Shown piece by piece: positions 6,713 to 14,069 of a DNA stretch of 15,673 nt (positions within the stretch are counted from its first letter, which is position 1; the number at the start of each line of letters is the position of its first letter). The notes beneath the pieces are model-generated. The model was not told where the DNA came from. It did not search any database and saw only the letters and a list, made by a program, of their open reading frames with translations. A program made the translations under genes and the position numbers. Origin of the DNA: an uncultured Clostridia bacterium (GTDB taxonomy: Bacteria; Bacillota; Clostridia; TANB77; CAG-508); assembly GCA_944388635.1 (NCBI GenBank), contig CALXJN010000039.1, positions 1 through 15,673 on the forward strand, in the 5' to 3' direction.

Positions 6713-9343
6713 TTGGAATATTCTATGTCAAAAGAAGAAATAAGGAGAAAACTTAAGAGTAATTTCAGTGTGGGTTTATCAGAGGAGGAGGCTAGAGAAA
6801 GACTAAAAAAGTATGGAAAAAATAAATTAGAAGATAAGAAAAAAGAAAATATAATTGTAAAATTTATAAAACAATTTAATGATTTTATGATAATAATTTT
6901 AATAATAGCATCTGTTATATCTGGTGTTATGGCAAAAATAGACGGAACAGGAGATTATATTGAGTCAATAATAATTATTGCAATAGTTGTATTTAATGCA
7001 ATAATGGGGCTAATACAAGAAAACAAGGCGGAAAAATCATTAGAAGCCTTACAAAAAATGTCTGCACCTGTTTGCAAAGTAATAAGAAATGGAAAGCAAA
7101 TAATTATACCAGGGGAAGATGTTGTAATAGGCGATATAATAATTCTAGAAGCTCGGAAATTATGTGCCAGCTGATTGTAGGTTAATTGAAAGCTTTAACT
7201 TAAAAATAGATGAGTCAATTTTAACAGGAGAAACAGTACCTGTTTTAAAAGAGGCAGAAGCTAAAATACATAAAAAAGTAAATGATGCAGAAATGCTTAA
7301 CATTGCATTTGCAACTACTATTGTTACATCAGGACATGCTAAAGCAATAGTCACAGAAACAGGAATGAATACGAGAGTAGGAAGCATTGCTAAAATTATA
7401 ATAACAGATGAAGCACCTCAAACACCAATACAAAGAAAACTTGAAGATGTAGGAAAAACACTTGGAATAGTATGCCTTATTATATGTTTTGCAATATTCA
7501 TAATAGGAATATTTAAAAATATTTCTATAAAAGAAATGTTTATGACATCAATCGGACTTGCTGTTGCAGCAATTCCAGAAGGATTACCTGCAATTGTTAC
7601 TATTATGCTTTCAATAGGTGTTACTAAAATGGCAAAGAAGAATGCTATAATTAGAAAATTAGCAGCTGTTGAAACGCTAGGAAGCAGTAGCATAATATGC
7701 TCAGATAAAACAGGAACATTAACTCAAAATAAAATGCGAATTATAGAAACATATGGAGATAAAGAATTTGTATTAGAACTTGGAACAATGTGCACAGACT
7801 GTGAAATATCTAATAATGAAGTACTTGGAGATCCAACCGAAGTTGCAATAGTAAATAAAGCTTTAGAATATGGAATAGATAAAGAAAAGTTATATGCAAA
7901 TATGCAAAGGATAAACGAAATTCCTTTTGATTCAGATAGAAAATTGATGACCACGGTACATAAAATTGGAAATAAATATAGAGTTATTACAAAAGGAGCA
8001 TTAGATATACTATTAAATAGATGTGTAAAAATATATAAAGAAGGAGATATATTTGGTATTACAGATAATGATAAAAGGACAATTTTAAGTAAAAATTCAA
8101 ATATGGCAAATCGAGCCTTAAGAGTTCTAGGAGTTGCTTATTCCGATTTAGAAAGTTTGCCAAAAGAAATAAATTCTGAAAATATAGAAAATAATCTTAT
8201 ATTTGTTGGACTTGTTGGCATGATAGATCCACCAAGAGAAGGTGTAAAAGAAGCAATAAGAACATGTAAAAATGCAGGAATAAAAACGGTGATGATTACA
8301 GGAGACCATATAGATACAGCAAAAGCAATAGCAAGAGAACTTGGAATATTAAGTGGAAATTCACTTGCAATAACCGGAAAAGATTTAGATAAAATTCCTC
8401 AAAATATATTAGAAAAAGATATTATGAAATATAGCGTTTTTGCCAGAGTATCTCCCGAGCATAAGGTAAGAATTGTAAAGGCTTTTAGAAGTACAGGAAG
8501 AGTTGTTGCGATGACCGGAGACCGGAGTAAATGACGCACCAGCTTTAAAAAATGCAGATATAGGAATATCTATGGGATTAAATCGGCACAGATGTTGCAA
8601 AAAATGCATCAGATATGATTTTGACAGATGATAATTTTGTAACTATCGTAGAAGCTGTAAAACAAGGAAGAAATATATATGATAATATAAGAAAAGCAGT
8701 GCACTTCCTTATTGCAACCAATATAGGAGAAATAGTAACAATATTTTTAGGGTTAATTTTAGGGATGAATGCACCACTGCTTGCTATACAACTTTTATGG
8801 ATAAACTTAGTTACAGACTCAATACCAGCGATAGCATTAGGGTTAGAGCCAGAAGATAAGAATATAATGAATAGAAAACCAAAAGATGCCAAAAAAGGAA
8901 TATTCTCAGACGGTTTGTGGGGAAAGATTATTGTTGAAGGAACAATGATAGGTGTTTTAACTTTATTTATATTCAGTTTAGGTAATAAACTTTATGGATT
9001 AGATGTGGCAAGAACTATGGCATTTATTTCACTTGGAATGATAGAAATGATACATAGCTTTAATATAAGGAGTGAAGAGTCCATATTTAAAGTAGGGCTA
9101 TTCCATAATAAATATTTAGTTGGAGCATTTATTATAGGACTTATAATGCAAATTGGAATTGTTTTTGTACCATTACTTGCAAATGTGTTTGATTTAGTTC
9201 CATTAACTTATACACAATGGTTGTATGTTGCAGGAGTCTCAATTTCTCCTATAATAATAGTAGAACTTCAAAAGAAACTTAATGAGAATTTATTTGGAAA
9301 AACCGTATATGAATATAAAGAAGCAAAGAACTTTTCAAGATAA
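6713..9343 (+). CDS. P2-type cation ATPase (Ca2+-transporting type), three CGG +1 shifts
   Basis: An ATP-driven membrane cation pump, most like bacterial SERCA/PMCA-type Ca2+ ATPases. Three frame breaks at CGG 7154, 8523 and 8584 vanish if CGGN is read as glycine, giving 875 aa, the normal family length. Domains in order: N-terminal cation-ATPase domain; actuator domain with 'LEA-G-NYVPADCR' (Gly148) and 'ILTGETVPV'; M4 motif PEGLPA; phosphorylation motif DKTGT with Asp331; 'ITGDHIDTA'; the hinge motif 'MTGD-G-VNDAPAL' (Gly604); 'MGLN-G-TDVAK' (Gly624); and C-terminal helices with 'NLVTDSIPAIALGLEP'. The preferred start is TTG 6713, 8 nt after AAAGGAG; ATG 6695 overlaps that site and ATG 6725 is too distant. 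PEGLPA and the C-terminal motif support Ca2+, but the ion is inferred. A terminator follows at 9386. Confidence 0.9.
7154..7157 (+). other. CGGA recoding site 6 (ATPase Gly148)
   Basis: GCT CGG AAA stops six codons on in the unshifted frame. CGGA read as glycine gives LEAGNYVPADCRL, the conserved actuator-domain G-x-x-VPAD segment. Confidence 0.88.
8523..8526 (+). other. CGGA recoding site 7 (ATPase Gly604)
   Basis: GAC CGG AGT AAA TGA would stop almost at once. CGGA read as glycine restores TGDGVNDAP, one of the most invariant motifs of P-type ATPases. The same stretch holds an ordinary ACC GGA (8514-8519), where C is the third base of the codon and no shift occurs. Confidence 0.92.
8584..8587 (+). 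other. CGGC recoding site 8 (ATPase Gly624)
   Basis: AAT CGG CAC reaches TGA 15 codons on. CGGC read as glycine restores MGLNGTDVAK, invariant in P2 ATPases. It lies 61 nt after site 7, so two shifts are needed within about 20 codons. Confidence 0.9.
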
Positions 9344-9385
9344 AATGCAACTACAAGTAATACTTAATGAAAATGGATGTACTTT

Positions 9386-9411
9386 AGGGTAGGCTGCTGC
9401 CTACCCTTTTT
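9386..9411 (+). terminator. Rho-independent terminator after the P-type ATPase
   Basis: A perfect 9-bp stem AGGGTAGGC (9386-9394) / GCCTACCCT (9399-9407) has a TGCT loop and is followed by a T-run. It lies 42 nt after the ATPase stop. Confidence 0.9.
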
Positions 9412-9438
9412 GTATACTTCTTTCTAAAGTTTAAATTT

Positions 9439-9502
9439 CGGTCGTTTGGGAGAAGTTTGCAGTTTGGGACTCTTCTAGAATGACGACTGTCCCAAACGAC
9501 CG
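9439..9502. repeat. Inverted-repeat element with 13-bp perfect arms
   Basis: Arms CGGTCGTTTGGGA (9439-9451) and TCCCAAACGACCG (9490-9502) are perfect complements around 38 nt. A second copy of the left-arm core, GTTTGGGAC (9462-9470), pairs perfectly with GTCCCAAAC (9489-9497), so two mutually exclusive hairpins can form. It lies between two terminators, in otherwise empty intergenic DNA, and is GC-richer than its surroundings. No coding potential or known family recognised. Confidence 0.65.
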
Positions 9503-9522
9503 GACACTATGCTAATTACAAT

Positions 9523-9547
9523 AAAAAAACCGAGGATTTTTCCTCGG
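9523..9547 (-). terminator. Rho-independent terminator of rpsT
   Basis: On the minus strand the 7-bp stem CCGAGGA / TCCTCGG (plus positions 9541-9547 and 9530-9536) has a 4-nt loop and is followed by seven T. It lies just beyond the rpsT stop codon. Confidence 0.9.
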
Positions 9548-9577
9548 ATACATGCATGTATACATATATAATATAAA

Positions 9578-9844
9578 TTAAGCTTTTGCAGCGTTAAGTT
9601 TTTTTGCTAAGTTAGATTTTTTTCTAGCAGCAGTATTTTTTACAATAACACCTTTGCTACAAGCTTGGTCTATTTTTTTAGTAGCTTCTACAAATAGAGT
9701 TTCAGCAGAAGCAACATCTCCAGCTTCTATTGCATTTTCAAATTTTTTAACAGCTGTTTTGTAGCTAGATTTAATCATATTGTTTTCCATTGTCTTTTTT
9801 TCGATTATTTTTGTTCTCTTAATTGCTGATTTAATATTTGGCAT
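9578..9844 (-). CDS. rpsT: 30S ribosomal protein S20
   Basis: Small basic protein (88 aa) that binds 16S rRNA during 30S assembly. The N-terminus 'MPNIKSAIKR' and the C-terminal region 'NTAARKKSNLAKKLNAAKA' are diagnostic, and the length is normal. GGAGG precedes the ATG but at an unusually long spacing (about 13 nt), which could matter because S20 is classically autoregulated at translation in E. coli; whether that happens here is unknown. It stands alone with its own promoter (9894-9922) and terminator. There is no in-frame CGG, as expected for a very highly expressed gene. Confidence 0.97.
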   Translation of the reverse strand: MPNIKSAIKRTKIIEKKTMENNMIKSSYKTAVKKFENAIEAGDVASAETLFVEATKKIDQACSKGVIVKNTAARKKSNLAKKLNAAKA

Positions 9845-9893
9845 AACCTATGTTGCACCTCCGATCTTTAATTTCTAAACTATATCGCATAAT

Positions 9894-9922
9894 ATAATAC
9901 CATAAAATCGAAGTAAATGCAA
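9894..9922 (-). promoter_or_regulatory. Sigma-A promoter for rpsT
   Basis: Read on the minus strand: -35 TTGCAT (9922-9917), a 17-nt spacer, and -10 TATTAT (9899-9894). The start site would fall near 9887, leaving a leader of about 40 nt with GGAGG. Confidence 0.65.
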
Positions 9923-9934
9923 TACAAAACTGAA

Positions 9935-9979
9935 AAAAAGATAAAAAAGCAAAATTTTATTTTACTTTTTTATCTTTTT
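9935..9979 (-). terminator. Terminator of the holin-family gene (AT-rich hairpin)
   Basis: A perfect 15-bp stem AAAAAGATAAAAAAG (9935-9949) / CTTTTTTATCTTTTT (9965-9979) is followed, on the minus strand, by further Ts. It starts right at the stop of the 9983 gene. The strong A/T symmetry could let it work in both directions. Confidence 0.75.
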
Positions 9980-9982
9980 ATG

Positions 9983-10357
9983 CTACATTTCTTGTTCGCC
10001 AGGTATAAAGTAATCAATTACTCCGTATATAAGAGCACCAATTATTGCTGCCATCCAAGATATTGAATATCCAGCAACAAAGTATTGTGTCACATATAGA
10101 GTAATAACAGCTAATACAAACCCAACAAAACCTTTACCAAAAGGACTTGCATGTAATCCAGTAAACTTTATTATTAAATAGTCCATTACAGTTAAAACTA
10201 TAGCGGCTAAACCTAAGGACCAAATATTATTTATAGAAAATCCGGGTGTAAAAAATGCTGTTACGCCAAGAACTATTGCAGCTACAACAAGTCTACCGAT
10301 AATTTGCAAAGCTGTACTTCCAGTATTACTTCTTGAACTTGTTTGATTATTCTCCAT
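9983..10357 (-). CDS. Four-helix 'phage holin family' membrane protein (YvlD-like)
   Basis: A 124-aa integral membrane protein of the family named after a mycobacterial four-TMS phage holin (superfamily IV), which also contains Bacillus YvlD. In chromosomes these are usually ordinary membrane proteins of unknown role, not lysis genes. A polar Ser/Thr/Asn-rich N-terminus (1-17) precedes four hydrophobic helices at about 20-38, 46-65, 76-95 and 99-118, and the tail ends in 'PGEQEM'. ATG 10357 has AGGGAGGA 7 nt upstream; the open frame extends to 10435 without such a site. It has its own promoter and terminator. No phage genes surround it. No in-frame CGG: its CGGN strings are NNC GGN with normal phasing. 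Confidence 0.85.
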   Translation of the reverse strand: MENNQTSSRSNTGSTALQIIGRLVVAAIVLGVTAFFTPGFSINNIWSLGLAAIVLTVMDYLIIKFTGLHASPFGKGFVGFVLAVITLYVTQYFVAGYSISWMAAIIGALIYGVIDYFIPGEQEM

Positions 10358-10405
10358 TTTTTTGTCCTCCCTAAAATAGATAAGAAAGAAAAATCTTTCG
10401 AATAT

Positions 10406-10435
10406 ATTATGAACTAAAAAAATATTTTTATTCAA
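10406..10435 (-). promoter_or_regulatory. Probable promoter of the holin-family gene
   Basis: On the minus strand: -35 TTGAAT (10435-10430), an 18-nt spacer and -10 CATAAT (10411-10406). AT-rich DNA makes chance matches common, so this is tentative. Confidence 0.4.
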
Positions 10436-10501
10436 AATGGAATAATTTTAAATCAAAATGTAAAAAATAAGTAATATTTAAAAAATTAAAAGGTGAGAAA
10501 A

Positions 10502-11183
10502 ATGCTTGTAACTTTTATAAGGTCAATTGTGCTTTATATAATTATTTTAGTTGTAATGAGACTCATGGGGAAAAGAGAAATAGGACAACTCCAGCCATTT
10601 GAATTAGTTATTGCAATTATGATAGCAGATTTAGCATCAGTGCCTATGACAGAAGTACGGAATACCAATTCAAAATGGGATAGTGCCAATTTTAGGACTT
10701 TTAGTCATGCACCTATTAATATCTGCAATTAATATGAAAAGCATACATGCACGAGAAATTATTTGTGGAAGGCCAACAATACTTATTTATAGAGGAAAAA
10801 TTAATGAAAAGGCATTAAAAAAGGAAAGATTTACAATAAATGAATTAGAGGAAAGATTAAGAGGAGATAACATAAATTCGCTCGGAGATGTAGAATATGC
10901 TATTTTAGAAACTAGTGGAAGTTTAAGTGTTATTCCAAAACCTAATAAAAGAAATGCAATACCAGAGGATTTTAATATAGAACCAGAGTATGAGGGCATA
11001 TCTTACGATTTAGTAATTGATGGAGCTATCATGGAACAAAATTTAAAAGCAATTGGTAAAGATGAAAAATGGTTAAAAAGTGAAGTCGCAAAATTTGGTA
11101 TAAATCCAAAGCAAGCATTAGTTGTTACATTTGACGGAAAAGGACAAATCTTTTGCCAAAAGAAAGCTAAATTTGAAAAATAG
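10502..11183 (+). CDS. DUF421 / YetF-type membrane protein, one CGG +1 shift
   Basis: A DUF421 family membrane protein of unknown molecular function, with homologues in Bacillus (YetF, YdfR and others). N-terminal helices cover about residues 1-75 and include 'RLMGKREIGQLQPFE', the family hallmark. A soluble C-terminal domain follows with the segment 'PTILIYRGKINEKAL'. The frame breaks at CGG 10658-10660, in the second helix region. Reading CGGA as Gly53 gives 'VPMTEV-G-IPIQNGIVPIL' and a 226-aa protein, close to YetF's length. ATG 10502 has AGGTG 6 nt upstream; the GTG at 10493 is part of that site. It is followed by a DUF4363 gene, a pairing common in Clostridia, and the two probably share a transcript. 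Confidence 0.87.
10658..10661 (+). other. CGGA recoding site 9 (DUF421 Gly53)
   Basis: GTA CGG AAT continues 24 codons to a stop without resemblance to the family. CGGA read as glycine joins SVPMTEV to GIPIQNGIVP. Confidence 0.85.
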
Positions 11184-11205
11184 ATATTTAAATTAGGAGA
11201 AAATG

Positions 11206-11589
11206 ATGAGTAAACAAATTATCATATGTATACTTGTTATTATAATAGTTATTTGGCTTGATGCCTTTACAGCAAGGTATACAAATAATATTATGGATAA
11301 TATCATAAGTAATTTGAGTGAAGTTCGAGAAGCAATATACCAAGAAGATGAAGAAAAAATGAAAGAAAATATTGAAAAGGTAATGGATGAATGGGACAAA
11401 AATAAGAGTAAATTAAGTGTTTATATTGAACACGACGAATTAGAAAAAGTAGAATTATATATGGTAGAAGTAAATACAGATATAGGGACAAAGGAATATA
11501 ATATGGCACTTGAATCATTAGAAAGTTGTAACTTTATAATAGAGCATATAAAAGATAAATATAAATTATCATTAAAAAATATATTTTAA
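11206..11589 (+). CDS. DUF4363 family protein
   Basis: A 127-aa membrane-anchored protein of unknown function that commonly accompanies DUF421 in Clostridia. One N-terminal hydrophobic helix (about residues 4-19) is followed by a mostly charged, helical domain rich in Glu/Lys with heptad-like spacing, probably outside the membrane. AGGAG (11195-11199) is 6 nt before ATG 11206 and only 3 nt before ATG 11203, so the second Met is preferred. It follows the DUF421 gene by about 20 nt and ends in a terminator whose stem overlaps the stop codon. Arg is encoded by CGA at least once; no CGG. Confidence 0.8.
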   Translation: MSKQIIICILVIIIVIWLDAFTARYTNNIMDNIISNLSEVREAIYQEDEEKMKENIEKVMDEWDKNKSKLSVYIEHDELEKVELYMVEVNTDIGTKEYNMALESLESCNFIIEHIKDKYKLSLKNIF

Positions 11590-11620
11590 AAGGTTTGAAA
11601 GTTTTATTTTCAAACCTTTT
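11588..11620 (+). terminator. Terminator of the DUF421-DUF4363 unit
   Basis: A perfect 13-bp stem AAAAGGTTTGAAA (11588-11600) / TTTCAAACCTTTT (11608-11620) with a 7-nt loop ends in a T-run. It overlaps the DUF4363 stop codon. Confidence 0.88.
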
Positions 11621-11622
11621 CC

Positions 11623-11651
11623 TTGCTTTTTAATCAAAATTGATATATAAT
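11623..11651 (+). promoter_or_regulatory. Sigma-A promoter for lysS
   Basis: -35 TTGCTT (11623-11628), a 17-nt spacer and -10 TATAAT (11646-11651). It begins two bases after the upstream terminator stem. The leader is short (about 33 nt). Confidence 0.65.
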
Positions 11652-11691
11652 AATAAATATTTAAAATGAAGCGAAAGGAATGCAAAATTTT

Positions 11692-13185
11692 ATGAACGAA
11701 AATCAAAATAACGAAATAGAACAAGATGAAAATCATCTTATACAAATTAGAAAAGAAAAATTAGAAGAACTTTCAAATGAAGGAAAAAATCCTTATGAAA
11801 TAACAAAATATAATAGAACAAATACAGCAGGAGAAATAAAAGCAAATTATGAAAAGTTTGAACAAAAAGATGTCTCTGTTGCTGGAAGAATTATAGCTAA
11901 AAGAATAATGGGAGAAGCATCATTTTGTACAATACAAGATTGCAATGAAAAAATCCAAAGCTATGTTAGTATAAATGATTTAGGAGAGGAAAGCTATAAA
12001 GCTTTTAAAACATATGATATTGGAGATATAATTGGAATTACAGGTTTTGTATTTAAAACAAGAACAGAAGAAATATCTGTACATGCAAAAGAGATTGTCT
12101 TACTTTCAAAATCTCTAAGACCACTTCCAGAAAAATTCCATGGTTTAAAAGATATGGATTTAAGATACCGTCAAAGATATGTTGATTTAATAATGAATCC
12201 AGAAGTAAAAGAAACATTTATATTAAGAAGCAAAATATTAAAAGAAATTAGAAATTTTATGACAGAACAAGGATATATGGAAGTAGAAACACCAACACTT
12301 ACAACTGTCGCAACAGGAGATGCAGCTAGACCATTTATCACACATCATAATACATTAGATTTACAAATGTATTTAAGAATTGCACCAGAGTTAAACTTAA
12401 AAAGATTAATTGTAGGTGGTTTTGATAAAGTATTTGAAATAGGTAAAAACTTTAGAAACGAGGGAATGGACATAAAACATAACCCAGAATTTACAGCAAT
12501 GGAATTTTATGCAGCATATCAAGACTATAATGATATGATGAATACAGCAGAAAATTTAATTTCAACTGTTGCAAAGAATGTATTAGGAACAACAAAAATT
12601 ACTTATCAAGGTCAAGAAATAGACCTAACACCAACTTGGAAAAGAATAACAATGATAGATGCAATAAAAGAAGTTACTGGAGTTGATTTCAACACAATAA
12701 ATACTGATGAAGAGGCACAAAAAATTGCAAAAGAAAAAGGTGTTGAATATGAAGAAATCAAAAATACTAGAGGACATATTATAAATGAATTCTTTGAAAC
12801 TTTTGTAGAAGAAACATTGATTAGTCCAACATTTATAATAGATTATCCAGTAGAAGTATCTCCACTTACAAAGAGAAAGAAAGATGACTCAAGACTTGTT
12901 GAAAGATTTGAATTATTTATAGGTGGCAGAGAATATGGAAATGCATATTCAGAATTAAATGATCCAATAGATCAATATCAAAGATTTGTAAAACAAGTGG
13001 AAGCTAGAGAAAAAGGTGATGAAGAAGCAGGTGGAATGGACGAAGATTTCGTAAATGCACTAGAAATAGGAATGCCACCAACAGGAGGAATGGGAATAGG
13101 ACTAGATAGACTTATAATGCTTCTTACAGATTCAGCATCTATAAGAGACGTAATATTATTCCCAGTCATGAAACCATTAAATTAA
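11692..13185 (+). CDS. lysS: Lysine--tRNA ligase (class II)
   Basis: Charges tRNA-Lys. From ATG 11692 the product is 497 aa, the usual length. An N-terminal OB-fold anticodon-binding domain (about residues 55-150, 'VAGRIIAKRIMGEASFCTIQD') is followed by the class II catalytic core. Motif 2 is 'FRNEGMD' (254-260), and motif 3 'GIGLDRL' includes Arg473. AAAGGA (11674-11679) abuts ATG 11680, leaving no spacing, so ATG 11692 is preferred although its 12-nt spacing is long. The stop codon overlaps the ribosome binding site of the M50 protease gene, which implies cotranscription and possible coupling. No in-frame CGG; Arg is AGA with one CGT. Confidence 0.96.
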   Translation: MNENQNNEIEQDENHLIQIRKEKLEELSNEGKNPYEITKYNRTNTAGEIKANYEKFEQKDVSVAGRIIAKRIMGEASFCTIQDCNEKIQSYVSINDLGEESYKAFKTYDIGDIIGITGFVFKTRTEEISVHAKEIVLLSKSLRPLPEKFHGLKDMDLRYRQRYVDLIMNPEVKETFILRSKILKEIRNFMTEQGYMEVETPTLTTVATGDAARPFITHHNTLDLQMYLRIAPELNLKRLIVGGFDKVFEIGKNFRNEGMDIKHNPEFTAMEFYAAYQDYNDMMNTAENLISTVAKNVLGTTKITYQGQEIDLTPTWKRITMIDAIKEVTGVDFNTINTDEEAQKIAKEKGVEYEEIKNTRGHIINEFFETFVEETLISPTFIIDYPVEVSPLTKRKKDDSRLVERFELFIGGREYGNAYSELNDPIDQYQRFVKQVEAREKGDEEAGGMDEDFVNALEIGMPPTGGMGIGLDRLIMLLTDSASIRDVILFPVMKPLN

Positions 13186-13196
13186 GGAGAATGCCC

Positions 13197-13922
13197 ATGT
13201 TTTATGCAGACAAAAGATTTATATATTTGTTATTAATAGTTTTAGTTTTAATGAGCCTAATGAGCATGACACAATTAGAATGGATAGCTCTATTACTAAC
13301 ACTTCCAGGAGTACTAATTGCAATAACTTTCCATGAATTTGCACATGCTTTCGCAGCAACGAAACTCGGAGATGATACACCAGGAATGCAAGGAAGACTT
13401 AACCTAAACCCATTGACACATATAGATCCAATAGGTTTTGCACTTCTTCTATTTGCGGGTTTTGGTTGGGGAAAACCAGTACAAATAAACCCAAGAAATT
13501 TTAATAGAAAATATTCGCAAACAGCAGGAGAAGCAATAGTTGCAGCAGCAGGTCCAATAATGAACTTTATCCTTGCAATTCTATTTTCACTTATATATTG
13601 TGCAATTTTTAAATTTGCAAATAGTTTTGTACTAACAGAAGTAGGCTATTTTATAACAGCTGCTGTACAATATGCAATAATTGTAAATCTAGGACTTGGA
13701 ATATTTAATTTGATTCCGCTTCCACCATTAGATGGCTCAAAAATACTTGTGAATTTCTTATCATATAACGGAAAACAATGGATTTATGAGCATGAGCAAA
13801 TATTTTATATAATATTTTTAGTACTTTGGATAACAGGACTTGCAGGTTATGTAATTTCTCCTGTACTTAACTTCTTGTATAGTGGATTGATTCATATTGC
13901 AATGGCCATATTCGGACTATAA
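13197..13922 (+). CDS. Site-2 protease family (M50) membrane metalloprotease
   Basis: A 241-aa polytopic protein of the short M50 branch (YwhC-like). An N-terminal helix (about 8-24) precedes the zinc motif HEFAH (46-50). The third ligand motif is 'NLIPLPPLDGSK', with Asp as the metal ligand. Further helices complete the intramembrane protease core. It lacks a PDZ domain, so it is not a classical RseP. The substrate is unknown. AAGGAG (13184-13189) is 7 nt before ATG 13197; ATG 13191 is too close. The gene starts 12 nt after lysS. Its stop codon lies inside the left arm of the structured element at 13921-14034, which may act as a 3' end. Confidence 0.9.
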   Translation: MFYADKRFIYLLLIVLVLMSLMSMTQLEWIALLLTLPGVLIAITFHEFAHAFAATKLGDDTPGMQGRLNLNPLTHIDPIGFALLLFAGFGWGKPVQINPRNFNRKYSQTAGEAIVAAAGPIMNFILAILFSLIYCAIFKFANSFVLTEVGYFITAAVQYAIIVNLGLGIFNLIPLPPLDGSKILVNFLSYNGKQWIYEHEQIFYIIFLVLWITGLAGYVISPVLNFLYSGLIHIAMAIFGL

Positions 13923-14034
13923 AAATAATTGCGCTTTTTGCTGAGGCTGTTAAAGCTATGCATGTTACAGCCTCAGTATGCAGTTTGCTTTGCAAACTGT
14001 ATTCATTGACCTAGCCAAAAGCACAATTATTTTT
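13921..14034. repeat. Three-way-junction inverted-repeat element
   Basis: The outer stem pairs AAAAATAATTG (13921-13931) with CAATTATTTTT (14024-14034). After one mismatch, GCTTTT (13933-13938) pairs with AAAAGC (14017-14022). Inside are a hairpin with 10-bp perfect arms, CTGAGGCTGT (13941-13950) / ACAGCCTCAG (13967-13976), and a second with 8-bp arms, CAGTTTGC (13981-13988) / GCAAACTG (13992-13999), and a TTT loop. The layout resembles a small mobile repeat or a structured RNA. It overlaps the M50 stop and precedes tsaD. No U-rich tail beyond the outer arm. Confidence 0.7.
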
Positions 14035-14069
14035 AAAGTTAAATTTATAGATACAGAAAGGAACACAGA

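Noticed and set aside
9983..10357. Phage lysis gene (holin)
   Set aside because: The family name is historical. There are no phage neighbours, and it has its own promoter and terminator amid housekeeping genes.
13921..14034. tRNA or tRNA-like gene (the sought CGGN-reading tRNA)
   Set aside because: The arms are too long, there is no T-loop consensus or 3' CCA region, and no 7- or 8-nt anticodon loop with CCG.
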